Positions 1-9,262 of a stretch of DNA of 64,000 bases are shown piece by piece. Source of the stretch: Epithemia pelagica (Eukaryota; Bacillariophyta; Bacillariophyceae; Surirellales; Surirellaceae); contig OX337240.1 in the NCBI GenBank assembly GCA_946965045.2, positions 2,666,001 through 2,730,000 on the forward strand. The letters run 5' to 3'. Under the pieces are notes generated by a model. It did no database searches and had not been told where the DNA came from. It worked only from the letters and a program-made list of their open reading frames with translations. Every line of letters begins with the position of its first letter. Within the stretch, counting starts at the first letter, position 1. The position numbers were made by a program, and so were the translations under genes.

Positions 1-292
1 CTCGGTCAGGGTTGGCAAGTTCTTGATTGTCAGCCATCGTACAATTGCCACAGAAGAAGAAACCACCACGAAACCTAGCAACTCGATCTTGTCCGAACAC
101 CGAACAAGGCTTAAACTCTTCCTTCCGAAAATTTCTGCAAATGCGGGCGATTTGTTCGCGTTCATTGAAGCTTTGTTCCACCGACACACCTTTCTTGAAA
201 CGAGTGGATCGAGTTTGTTGTTTCGGTGAAGGGGGGAGAAGCTGAATTTGCCGGTCTGAACGGCGGATAGGAGGAGGTTTCTTCTCGTCCAT
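1..292 (-). CDS. Partial hypothetical protein at the left edge (N-terminal part)
   Basis: Read on the minus strand, an ATG at 292-290 opens a frame of 97 codons that runs off the window without a stop. I translated it by hand. It starts MDEKKPPPIRRSDRQIQ, then a Pro/Gln-rich stretch, then a charged segment with RICRNFRKEE (about residues 50-60) and a cluster FFFCGNCTMADN (about 80-91). Amino-acid use looks like real protein and charged residues alternate as in folded regions, whereas the plus-strand frames here are low quality. The C-G-N-C pair could be half of a zinc site, but the rest lies outside the window. I do not recognise the family. The ATG choice is reasonable because no better upstream Met is seen in this frame. 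Confidence 0.45.
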   Translation of the reverse strand, partial: MDEKKPPPIRRSDRQIQLLPPSPKQQTRSTRFKKGVSVEQSFNEREQIARICRNFRKEEFKPCSVFGQDRVARFRGGFFFCGNCTMADNQELANPDR

Positions 293-1040
293 TGGATGAA
301 ACAAAAATCAGGCTTGCCAAAGGATCCTTCTGTATATGAAGTCAACTTCAGCAACGGGGGTTGCTGATCTGTGCAGAGACGGAGGAGTAATCCATGATAC
401 ATTGCTCGATTGGGCAGGTTGGAGTCATCGGATGCTCCTTTCGGAAGAGAGGCCCAAACTTTGAAATGGATGATTGAACGACGAATAACCTGCGACTCAA
501 TTGTTATGCTCTATACAATTACGTATAAAAAAATGTCCCGTAGGGTGGACGATCGAGTGAGCCGAGTGTCAGTAGTGCATCTCCCTCATATTTTGGTGTC
601 TCAGCCAAGGGCGCTTTTGGGAGCGTAATTGAGCATCGATGAAGGTGCGCTGATGCTGATCTAACTATACAGGGCACTAGAGTTGTTATTTCTCAAGTGA
701 ACTGGATACTTACATCAGAGTCGGAGGTTGGGCATTGCTGTCGTTAAGGCGTCCTAAGTTGGCTCGGATGGTTTTGGTCAAAAATCGGATGCTCGGGGTC
801 TTACATTTAATGAAAAACTCTTCCACAAATTAGGGGTATAGTGAATTTTGGGTTTCTGAGATGGTGGAGATTGGTCGCTGGCGAGGCTCGCGCGTGCGTT
901 GGGAGTGTAGCTGCTCGTAATGCAAGCAAAGTGTGCAGTGGTCGCACATAGCAGAGAAACTGGTCTAGCCTGAGCGTGTTTTTTCATGTTTCACGTTTCA
1001 CATTGCACGAACTACTTCCTTCCAACCACTCAAACAACAA

Positions 1041-1071
<31 letters not shown>

Positions 1072-1096
1072 TCAGAAGCAGCTCCATTAACCTTAA
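293..1096. other. Intergenic region, no gene seen
   Basis: Both strands were read. Only short low-quality frames are present. The sole distinctive structure is the CAA/CAG tract near its right end. It would hold the promoters of the minus-strand edge gene and of the retropepsin gene, but no clear TATA element was picked out. Confidence 0.5.
1035..1070 (+). repeat. CAA/CAG trinucleotide microsatellite
   Basis: Three CAA units are followed by nine uninterrupted CAG units (1044-1070). The tract lies 144 bp upstream of the first in-frame ATG of the retropepsin gene. In the frame opening at 976 it reads as poly-Asn/poly-Ser, but that frame has no other protein-like character, so I treat it as upstream or UTR sequence. 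Confidence 0.9.
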
Positions 1097-1213
1097 GCAC
1101 CAGCTCCCGCCGCAACAACTCAAGACACTGTAATTGCAGAACAGGAAACACCCGTCGACGCCGTGGACGGGACAGTGCCTAAAAAAAGACGATCACTGAA
1201 GACCATTGCAAAC

Positions 1214-1864
1214 ATGGACGACGATATTCCAAAGCAAGCCACCGATTCCACTCCAGCAACATCTCCGACTGAGAGCGAGGATTCGCTACTCGACCCTCCC
1301 GATTACATTCCTCCAGACCAGCAGGATATGATGCTGATGGATATCACCAGCGACATTCTGCATTCTAGCAACGGTACCGTCTCAATTGGACGGGGTGAGC
1401 CGTATTTGAGCGAGGCGGATGTATTCCCGCAGACCTGGCCGGCATATGGAACAATTTATGGCTATAACAAGCGCCTCATGATTAGCCTACCTTGCAGACG
1501 CGTACGACCCAATCGAAACCACAAAGTTTTGAACGTTTACTTTTTGGTTGATACGGGTTCCCCATGTTCCTATCTGTGTCGAGAGACATTTGACGCTCTC
1601 ATCGATAAACCAGGATGTGCCTTGCCGAAGCAGCTCCAGGTCGTTGTAAAGGACGAGTCATGCCCCATGATATTTCACATGTCCCCTCTGGGAACCCCAG
1701 AAGAACCTGGAAAGTTCCGTGATGTCAATGTTCTTGGCATGGACTTTTTGCTTCAAAGTAAGGTGACGATGGTGGTGGACTCTTTTGTAAACCGCTTTCG
1801 TCTCGTAGCTCACGAGCCGAACCTTGCCCGTATCCTTGCGGAATATCCGGATGGTGATAATTGA
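1214..1864 (+). CDS. Retropepsin-like aspartic protease domain protein
   Basis: From the first in-frame ATG (1214) the product is 216 residues. The frame is open back to 1097, so an upstream exon or non-AUG start is possible. The N-terminal ~75 residues are acidic and Ser/Thr/Pro-rich. The C-terminal half holds the two hallmarks of a single-lobe retroviral-type aspartic protease: the active-site motif VDTGSP (Asp about 113) in a hydrophobic strand, and VLGMDFLL about 60 residues later, which matches the hydrophobic-hydrophobic-Gly motif. Such proteases act as homodimers. No gag, integrase or RT sequence surrounds it, so it is either a stand-alone or domesticated gene or a relic of a retroelement. 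The product ends soon after the domain. Substrate unknown. Confidence 0.65.
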   Translation: MDDDIPKQATDSTPATSPTESEDSLLDPPDYIPPDQQDMMLMDITSDILHSSNGTVSIGRGEPYLSEADVFPQTWPAYGTIYGYNKRLMISLPCRRVRPNRNHKVLNVYFLVDTGSPCSYLCRETFDALIDKPGCALPKQLQVVVKDESCPMIFHMSPLGTPEEPGKFRDVNVLGMDFLLQSKVTMVVDSFVNRFRLVAHEPNLARILAEYPDGDN

Positions 1865-2102
1865 GAAGGTTTATGGCGGCGAACGCAAAATATTGTACGA
1901 CTCTATCGGATCTTTGACTTCTTATCGCTTTAGTTCCATTGAATCCTCCATACAACCCAATTTCGTCAACTTTTTGAAGCAGCCCGAAGCTTACACCAAG
2001 AACGGATGCCGCATTCTGCGTGGTGTCATCTTGGACGGTAGGATTATTCATAGAATTTAGATCGTCGCCACTGGTGGTGTTGCACCTTTGCAAGTGTAAT
2101 TA

Positions 2103-2262
2103 GTTGTCAAAGGACAGGACCAATCCATGCAAGATTCCAGCAACGTATCGATGGTTTGGTTTGGACAAGGAACTCTTTCGGGGCACACAGCAACCACATT
2201 TTTCCGGAAATACCCAAGCCTACCTGGCTCCCTCTCGTTTTGTGGAATCCATTGTCGAGTGC
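2103..2262 (+). pseudogene. Broken duplicate of the glycosyltransferase-like gene
   Basis: This segment is closely similar to 14150-14309, inside the intact gene at 12617-15010. Long identical runs include GGTTTGGTTTGGACAAGGAA and TTTTTCCGGAAATACCCAAG, and the match continues to the conserved TTTTGTGGAATCCATTGTC. Substitutions and small indels near the left end break the frame, and the similarity stops abruptly on both sides. Only about 160 bp of the 2.4-kb parent is present, with no start and no domain core. It lies in the same orientation as the parent, 12 kb away, with a Copia element between them. It is a partial segmental copy and cannot encode a functional enzyme. Confidence 0.85.
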
Positions 2263-2269
2263 ACGGTGA

Positions 2270-3287
2270 TGGGACGCCTTGTTGCTCATTTGAGTGGATG
2301 ATGGAACATGTTACCGGCTTTCAAGTAGATCCCTCGTCCAAGAGAGTATCGTCCAAAAAAGGAAAGAAAAACTCCAATACAAAAGCGGCGTTCGCCCACA
2401 CCAACGTCGTTGCGTGTCGATTCGCTCGGCCGTAACGTGGATTCGCAGGCGGTAATAGAAAGAGATCCACCTTCCTTCCAGAAGGACAGATCCCCTGATG
2501 CCACGGATATTTTATGCGAAAAACTTTCTCGAAACCAAGAAAGATTTTCAAATATCAAAGGGAAGAATGGGATCTGTCTTGAGTGAACGATCCCATTCGT
2601 GACTCCCACGACGACGAGCGAGGGACAGAGAGATATGTGCACGGGATTCTGGAGAAAGCTCGTGAATCGACGGAGGGAGGGGTGAAAAGAAAGCACATGG
2701 TTTGTTGGTGAACAGCGCACGTCTGCAATGGTTTTTGCAGTATCGTCGTTCTCGACACGGAGGAGAATCTCCGCAGCCACTAACTCTCGGACGGCACGAT
2801 AATAATGGATGGAGTTATGGCGTTTGGAAGACAATGCAGAGTACAGTCAATCAGTCAGTCAGTTGGAACAACAGTCTCATATTCTCAAGACACCATGGAT
2901 TCCAAAGAATGGCTCACGCCACGAAAGGCAACCATCAGCTCCTCCTCCTCCTCCTCCTCCCACAAGAAAGACTTCACGAAAACAATAGCTGGGTGAGTGA
3001 CTCCATCCAATCCATTCCTCTATATAGGGACATAAGTTGGAATTGTTAAGTCACAAACAATCTGCTTACCACGTTCACCACCGGTCCGGTCCGTCCATTT
3101 CCATTCATGGTTGGTGGCAGGAAAACATGATTCCGGTGAGCTCTAGAGATACCTCCGCGTGATGGGAAACGATACACTGCGCTCTACTGCAAGTCACGAG
3201 AAACAAAACCAACTGATTTTGCTGGGAAACGGAATTTGCGTTGTCTCTACAAATATGAATGCTTATCCAGATGAAACTACGAACAGG
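2270..3287. other. Intergenic region with a (TCC)7 tract and a possible short exon
   Basis: No convincing gene is seen. A (TCC)7 tract lies at 2940-2960. A plus-strand frame from ATG 2895 (context CACCATGG) reaches a good splice donor GTGAGT at 2993-2998, and a plausible acceptor AG lies at 3119-3120. However, the joined frame stops after three more codons. A TATA-like CTATATAGG lies near 3020. The right end is the 3' flank of the HMG-box gene. Confidence 0.4.
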
Positions 3288-4325
3288 TCATACAAAGTAC
3301 ATGGAATCTGCAGAGAAAGGGATTTTGTGCACCAACCATGGTTCGTTTGGAAACGAGACAGGTGAGACACCTTTGTGCGACTTTCTCTCATCACCATCAT
3401 CATCATCGAACAGAGTGTCCATCTCTTGAGGCGACATGTCCACGTCAGGATCCATTGCGAGACAGTCTTTGAGTGTCTGTACATTGCAAAACATGTCTTG
3501 GGGTACTTGGTTGTCGTGCTTGGTTTGAGGATGACCCTTATAGTCGTCGTGTCGTCTCCATGTACTCCATGCTCGCTCCTCCTTGACATCCATTTCACTG
3601 TCAAAGTTCTCAAAGATACCTTGAAGCACAGAGTTACTGATGGAAGGGCAAAGAAAGGTCAAGGGATCTTCCAGCGTGGTTGTCGTCGCCAAGACACCAA
3701 AGGAGGTTTGACTGCGAGGAGTACCAAGGACACCAGCAGACTGCTGCTTTGAATGTTGGTATTGAGGAAAGAGTTGGGCGTTTGTTGTAAGAAGCTCCCC
3801 AGCTGGCGATACCATTACTCGTTTTGGTTTGCTCGACTTCTTTCTTGATACGCCATCATCCACCGGACTGGGACTGATCAAGAGGTGTGAAAAATCGGCT
3901 TCCTGTGCTCCCTGGGAGGAATCTGTTGTGCGGACTTGACGAGCCTTCCACGCGTTGAAAGACTTGAGGTGCTCTGCTTTTTCGACCGAGTTATATTCCT
4001 CTAGGAGACGTCGTGATTCAGGATCGAGCAGCTTCCATCGCTTTCCGATGGTACGCGCCAGTTCCACAAAGCCAATCTTCCCGTGAGACTTTCGATGGAC
4101 GCGTTTCTTCCCCGTGTTCCGTTTGTGTGTACAGGCAACCTCATGGATTTCCGCCCACGTAACGGGGATCCCGTTCCAATCGGTTTGGTCGTCCAAGATG
4201 CGCTTGCGCTCGAGCTGGAAATACAAGTTATAGGCACTGAGTGGAGCTTTGGGTTTGGGTGGGGTGAAACACCACCGAGTGAGGTACCCAATCGACGGGG
4301 AGGATGAAGCGGATCTCGTTTTCAT
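3288..4325 (-). CDS. HMG-box DNA-binding protein
   Basis: The chosen ATG at 4325 gives 345 residues starting MKTRSASSSPSIGYLTRW. The frame is open upstream to 4646 (452 residues), but that extra part looks like translated UTR. Residues about 23-128 form an HMG box. It begins with the typical PKAPLSAYNLYF helix-1 signature and continues to FVELARTIGKRWKLLDPESR and a final basic/aromatic helix ending FNAWKARQ. A basic insert of about 20 residues, rich in His, Arg and Lys, sits between helix 1 and helix 2. The C-terminal 200 residues are Ser/Pro-rich and then acidic. HMG boxes bind and bend DNA in the nucleus as transcription or chromatin factors. Target genes cannot be inferred. No intron is needed. 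The stop is TGA at 3288-3290. Confidence 0.85.
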   Translation of the reverse strand: MKTRSASSSPSIGYLTRWCFTPPKPKAPLSAYNLYFQLERKRILDDQTDWNGIPVTWAEIHEVACTHKRNTGKKRVHRKSHGKIGFVELARTIGKRWKLLDPESRRLLEEYNSVEKAEHLKSFNAWKARQVRTTDSSQGAQEADFSHLLISPSPVDDGVSRKKSSKPKRVMVSPAGELLTTNAQLFPQYQHSKQQSAGVLGTPRSQTSFGVLATTTTLEDPLTFLCPSISNSVLQGIFENFDSEMDVKEERAWSTWRRHDDYKGHPQTKHDNQVPQDMFCNVQTLKDCLAMDPDVDMSPQEMDTLFDDDDGDERKSHKGVSPVSFPNEPWLVHKIPFSADSMYFV

Positions 4326-4646
4326 TGTCACGCTCCCGTACTTGCGATATACTATTTTATGAATAATGTGGATCGTCAACCCACGCGACCTACGTTTTTG
4401 TGCGGAACCAACGTCAAAACCGGAATCTACTTCTGCAATGGTCGGGCTTTGCTTGTTCACTCTGTTTTGTCTCTGTATTCTCTGCATTTGATTTCGAGAC
4501 GTCGTTCTGTTCGGATGAAAGAATGCTGATCCGGAAGAATAAAGAACAATCATCTGTGTTGTCGTCTTTTCTGGAACGTCTATAGAGTCTCTCAAGAAAT
4601 GAGTTTTCCATTCGGATTCCAGATTCCATAACTTACTCGCAATCAC

Positions 4647-4973
4647 CAGTCACTGTTGAATGAAACAATGCTTAACGAGGAACGGAAATAATAATGACAA
4701 GAATGATCTGCACTTTCTACAACATAAGTCGGTAGTCCATGAACCAAGAATCCGAGTGGTGGTCTGTGTTCTGCGACGATCTAGCAATCCCGGCTTCCAG
4801 TCTCCACTCTCTCTCGAGTCTCGAGACGACAAAACGACAGAGATGGAGCTCCAGTGACCTATGAACTAGTGACCAGCCTCTATTGTAGCCTTTAGCCTCT
4901 CTGTTTGCTTACCACCTTCTACGTAGTCGCTTTTCGTAATTCGTTCGCATTCTCAATTCTCATGGGGCATGGG
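4647..4973. other. Intergenic region between HMG-box gene and Copia element
   Basis: No gene is seen on either strand. It would contain the promoter of the minus-strand HMG-box gene and ends at the target site of the Copia element. No core promoter element was confidently identified. Confidence 0.4.
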
Positions 4974-4978
4974 GAGCA

Positions 4979-5090
4979 AATTACGATCGTGCGTCTAAGT
5001 GAAAAACTGAAATAGTGAGCTCTAAGCTACGCGTCCCGCATGGGTTAGCTACTCGCCCAAAATTCGCTTAATATCAGTCGCCTTTCTTGG
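4979..5090 (-). repeat. 3' LTR of Copia element 1
   Basis: It is identical to 11129-11240 except for one base (C at 5054, T at 11204). Its outer edge is set by the GAGCA duplication and its inner edge by the adjoining polypurine tract. Confidence 0.9.
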
Positions 5091-5102
5091 TCCCCTCAAA
5101 AT
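5091..5102 (-). other. Polypurine tract of Copia element 1
   Basis: Read on the minus strand this is a purine-rich run ending GAGGGGA directly against the first base of the 3' LTR. That is the expected place for the plus-strand primer of an LTR retrotransposon. Confidence 0.7.
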
Positions 5103-5275
5103 TGCTATGACGGACCCTCCTGGTATAGTCACATTTTGCCATCTCCATACTCATCAACATTCATCTTCTTCATTTCCTCCACACCTGCTTTAGAGCGCCC
5201 CACTTTTATGGCGTGCAGGACGTACCCAGTCCCCTCAGTCGGGCGGGAAACGTACTCATTGTCCAGCAGCTTTCT

Positions 5276-8200
5276 TTAGAATAAAATCATCTGTGCCAAT
5301 CTTGTTCGCTCCGGACCAGTTTGAATCTTCGTAAGCAGGTCCGCTAAATTTGTCTTAGACGGTTCAAAGGCAATCTTGCATGTACCGTTTGCCACGTTTT
5401 CACGTACAAAATGATACGCAACTGAATTCGATTTCTTGCGTAGCGTCGATTCCGGTAAGGAACTGTTGTAGACCACAGACATGTTGTCTACTCGCACATG
5501 TGCATGTCCGTCCAAGGGAATACCCATCATCCTCATCTTGTATCGTAAGCCTTTCAGCATCTCTACTCCCACTTTAAGGGCCATAAATTCAGACCCGAAC
5601 GTAGAAGTCTCAACGCTCGTTTGTTTCTTGCTATACCACGAGATGGGGGCTCGATTCAAATAAATGAGCACACCTGTTCTTGAGCGTCGAGTCAGGAGAT
5701 CTCCAGCATGATCTGAATCGACGAAGACTGTCATTTGGACCGCCTTGCCTAATGGTTCGGGTGCATCTGGAGGAATCTCTTCAATGGCTCCAGGATAGAA
5801 GCCTGTCCAGTCACTCGTTGGTTCATCACCAAGCTCAATATATGATGGATCCATGATGAGCCGTGAGCGATCGTGTAGGTTTAGATAGGCAAACAGATGA
5901 AGCATTGCCTCCACATGCCCTTCTCTAGGCCCTGCCAAAAATCCAGCCAACATTGACACTTCTGCAGCGATGTCAATTCTTCCCAATTCGACGAGCCAGC
6001 GAAGCACACCCATTTGCTGTTGATAAAAGGTCATTAGCTGTGGGTCACAATATGGTGTTGTGTCCAATTCAGGACGATACCCACTGGGCAACACACTTGG
6101 TGCTCTGGTTTTGAGTTTGCGGTCTTGATTTTCAAGCCATGAGACGACGTTCCGTATGGCTGCCTTTGCATATTTCTCTGAACTCAACGCCCAGCATCGT
6201 TGCGACACGTCATTATTGATATCGAACGTTTGTACTTGTGATCCCAGATAAGACTTAGGAATACCAATCGAATCTGGTTTAAGTAGGTAGTGGTGGTCAA
6301 GCATCGTCAAAGATTCCATCGGCTTGTGCGAGATGACCAATATGTCGTCTGTATAGACGAACAGCATTTCGTAGTAGCGCTCTCCATTTCCCTTTGTAGC
6401 TTGACGTAAATAACAGTCTGGATCTGCTCGACATGGGAAATAGCCCAAGTCCTCTTGCAGGGTAGTGGACAGGAGATCGCGCCAGGCATAGGCACTGGTC
6501 TTTAGCCCATAGAGGGCTTTTGTGATGATTGCAATCCGGCCTTGGTATTCAGTGCCGAATTCTAAACCGCATCTTGTGCAGACCTTTTCAAGGCATGGAG
6601 CGTTCAGATATGCTCCGGCAATATCAGCTGCTTGAATCTCTAATCCATTGAGAGCGGCCAGCATGAATCCAATTCGGACGCTCTCACGGCTAACGACACT
6701 TGCGTATGTTGGTGCTTCAGGCTCTTCCGTTCTATGGCCTCCAGCCACATATCTGGCCTTTCGGGTGAAATCCATCTTGACATCAAAGACGATGTGACAA
6801 GGGATTACCTGATAGCCAACTGGTTCTTTGACACCGTCATCCAATATTTTGACGGCTGGGAAAATCTTGGACATCTCCAGTTTCAGGGCTTTACGCCAAT
6901 AATCCGTACCAGTTTCACGATCAATCTGGAGAGCTCGTTCCACCGTTTTGGGCACTTCAATGCCGTATTTTTGGAATTGCCGCATGTATCTTGTAGTCTT
7001 TGCTGCTTTGATCAGCCTCGTTCTCCTTCGTAGAGTGAACGGTACCCACCATGCAAACGCGGGTTCCTTTTCTAGTTTGTTCGCAGCAGCATACTCAGCA
7101 ACTTCGATAGGATACGATTCTTTGAGATCCTTCAGGGCCTCCCAACTTGAAGAGCCGTCCTTCCATTTAATGCATAAGAACCAGCCTCTCGTTGTCTTCT
7201 TCTTGTGTTTTCGTCCGTTCAATTCGAATTCGCCATCCGATATGGGCACAGCTGTCTTGTCTGCTTTGTGATCGGTGATTTCCTCCACCATACGATACAA
7301 ATTGCCCTCATCATCGAGTTGCTCGTATATATTTTCGGCAATAAGATTTGCCGCATAGGACTGTACATGGCCATCGTCGAATTCAACTTCATAGAGGGTC
7401 GTATCCAGATAGGGATTTGTGGAGGCATGTCCGACGACCCGACCCTCTGCATCTCGTTTCCTTCTTCTAACCGTCCCCTTTCGTTGATCATCCCCAAGAG
7501 GCAGCATAACTTTAGCTGAAATGAGTTTGTCGTATGCATCGGGTGCATAGGCATCAGCTTCTGGCATCCGAACATCTGGTTGTTCGTCATCTTCATAGGC
7601 CTCAAAGGTAGGCGTGTCAGCCTCATTATCGTCTTCATCAGCGATGGGGATACCGGCCATTCGATTCCCAAGGGCAGCTTTCAGGTTTTCCATATATAAA
7701 GCCTGCTGAGCTTTATGTGCGTCATCCATTTGTGATTCTCGATGGATTGGCCATACGGAGGTGCGATGAACTATCTTTCCTTTGTCGGTTAAGACTTTGG
7801 CACACATTGCCTGCCCAACGGTATGACTTGGTCCCAGCCAGCGGCCCAATTTGCGACCCTCAAAGCCAGGGTTACTGTACCAAACAAAATCAAACCATCG
7901 ATGTTCAACGAGGTGGGAAATATCTGGCGTATCGCCAGTGAGTTGCTGAATGGGCGGACCATTCACATTGCTTCCAAAACTCGTGTGGGAGCGTCGTTCC
8001 GCCATTAGCATGAGGCAATGGTCCCACAACACAGCTGGAGCGTTACTACGCCTCATCTCGCGACGGTAGAGGCGCTTCAATTCTCTGATATTGGCCTCAG
8101 CCAGGTTTTGGTTTGGAGTCCAGGCTTCCACTGGTTTAATGCGGCATCCGTATTTGTGGGCTACCTTCCGAAATTCTTGCGAAGTTAATTCTGGCGCGTT

Positions 8201-9253
8201 GTCAGGAATTATGTGGTTGAAAATGCCGTAATTGTCGAAGATAGATGGCAACGTTGTCGGAGCTTCGCTTTTCTTTCGCATAGGGACAAAATGGACCCAG
8301 CCAAAGTCTGTGGCAAAGATCTGCCCGCATGTATGTTGATCAAGCGATTTCGTCTCAGAAAACAGTGTATCGGTGTACACATCTGCTCTCAGTCGGCGAT
8401 GCCGCAGTTGGTATGCCGTGTGTTTCAAACGGCGACTCCCTCCTTGATCTTTAAACTCTCGGACACCCAACTGTGTCGTCTGCTGGAATGTCCGCTCGGC
8501 GCTAGGAAGTCCGATACTCCATCGCTGTGCCAATTCATCTGGACGTACTGTCCCCTTTCGCCTATGTCCAATATCTGATACATGGACATGGATGGCGCGA
8601 TTATTCACTCGTAGTGTCTTTGTCATTGCAAGGTTGATCGTCCGCTCACGCTTTTCTTCTGAGGCGTTCACTTGTACTGAATCCCGGAGTGCCCTTTCAT
8701 CAACGTCAGGTGTTGAGTCATTCGGTTGCCACTCGGGTCTTTCATTCGTCATGTCGATTCGGTAAGAAGGATCTATTGTTTCAATCTCTTCTTTCGTGGG
8801 CTTGCGCGTGCGGAATTGGCTTAGAACGCCAACAAGGTCGAGTGGAATGCGCAATTCTCCCAGTTCGTTGTCCCTTGCAATGATACTGTGGGATCGTTGG
8901 GTTCGGTCCCCTGCTTTCAAATACTTCAACGGAATATCGTTGACTTCAATACCGGCCTCCCTCATTTGATTCGGGTTAAGGAGGCATTTGTCTTTTAATT
9001 GTGGTAGATGTAGAGCTTGATGAAAATAAAGAAGGAACGTTTGGCCTGTTTCCTGGTCGTCATATGCCAATACACCAGTAATTACATCGGCCTCTTTAAT
9101 CTTGCCAAGGCTCTCAACAAAACCACTGACATCAGCTGTGTCTGTCTGATACAGGACATAGCATTCAGATCCCAGACAGCATGTATCCGCATGACTGTCG
9201 AGTTCACACCTGATTAGGGGAACTGAGATCTCACGAGAAGTTGTCGCAGACAT
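5276..9253 (-). CDS. Copia pol polyprotein: protease, integrase, RT, RNase H
   Basis: From ATG 9253 the product is 1325 residues. Domains in order: a protease near the N terminus with the motif LDSHADTC (Asp about 19), in place of the usual D-S/T-G form; an integrase core with a DNAPE motif and a downstream EANIRELKR segment giving the D-D-E triad; a reverse transcriptase with AADIAGAYLNAP (motif A) and FVYTDDILVI (about residue 967), so YTDD rather than YVDD; and an RNase H with FVDSDHAGD and a later FGSEFMAL segment. PR-IN-RT-RH is the Copia order. No internal stop is present. Gag lies upstream in the same frame, separated by one TGA, so expression probably needs stop readthrough or reinitiation at this ATG. 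Confidence 0.93.
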   Translation of the reverse strand: MSATTSREISVPLIRCELDSHADTCCLGSECYVLYQTDTADVSGFVESLGKIKEADVITGVLAYDDQETGQTFLLYFHQALHLPQLKDKCLLNPNQMREAGIEVNDIPLKYLKAGDRTQRSHSIIARDNELGELRIPLDLVGVLSQFRTRKPTKEEIETIDPSYRIDMTNERPEWQPNDSTPDVDERALRDSVQVNASEEKRERTINLAMTKTLRVNNRAIHVHVSDIGHRRKGTVRPDELAQRWSIGLPSAERTFQQTTQLGVREFKDQGGSRRLKHTAYQLRHRRLRADVYTDTLFSETKSLDQHTCGQIFATDFGWVHFVPMRKKSEAPTTLPSIFDNYGIFNHIIPDNAPELTSQEFRKVAHKYGCRIKPVEAWTPNQNLAEANIRELKRLYRREMRRSNAPAVLWDHCLMLMAERRSHTSFGSNVNGPPIQQLTGDTPDISHLVEHRWFDFVWYSNPGFEGRKLGRWLGPSHTVGQAMCAKVLTDKGKIVHRTSVWPIHRESQMDDAHKAQQALYMENLKAALGNRMAGIPIADEDDNEADTPTFEAYEDDEQPDVRMPEADAYAPDAYDKLISAKVMLPLGDDQRKGTVRRRKRDAEGRVVGHASTNPYLDTTLYEVEFDDGHVQSYAANLIAENIYEQLDDEGNLYRMVEEITDHKADKTAVPISDGEFELNGRKHKKKTTRGWFLCIKWKDGSSSWEALKDLKESYPIEVAEYAAANKLEKEPAFAWWVPFTLRRRTRLIKAAKTTRYMRQFQKYGIEVPKTVERALQIDRETGTDYWRKALKLEMSKIFPAVKILDDGVKEPVGYQVIPCHIVFDVKMDFTRKARYVAGGHRTEEPEAPTYASVVSRESVRIGFMLAALNGLEIQAADIAGAYLNAPCLEKVCTRCGLEFGTEYQGRIAIITKALYGLKTSAYAWRDLLSTTLQEDLGYFPCRADPDCYLRQATKGNGERYYEMLFVYTDDILVISHKPMESLTMLDHHYLLKPDSIGIPKSYLGSQVQTFDINNDVSQRCWALSSEKYAKAAIRNVVSWLENQDRKLKTRAPSVLPSGYRPELDTTPYCDPQLMTFYQQQMGVLRWLVELGRIDIAAEVSMLAGFLAGPREGHVEAMLHLFAYLNLHDRSRLIMDPSYIELGDEPTSDWTGFYPGAIEEIPPDAPEPLGKAVQMTVFVDSDHAGDLLTRRSRTGVLIYLNRAPISWYSKKQTSVETSTFGSEFMALKVGVEMLKGLRYKMRMMGIPLDGHAHVRVDNMSVVYNSSLPESTLRKKSNSVAYHFVRENVANGTCKIAFEPSKTNLADLLTKIQTGPERTRLAQMILF

Positions 9254-9262
9254 CACACTATG

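Noticed and set aside
976-1182. Poly-Ser frame over the CAG tract
   Set aside because: The only feature is the microsatellite; it ends just inside the retropepsin gene in another frame.
2286-2834. 182-residue minus-strand frame
   Set aside because: No recognisable motif; it overlaps the region next to the broken duplicate and the composition is not protein-like.
2895-3130. Two-exon micro-gene from ATG 2895 with donor 2993 and acceptor 3120
   Set aside because: Splice signals look good, but exon 2 adds only about two codons before a stop and the first exon is dominated by a (TCC)7 serine run. No protein signature.
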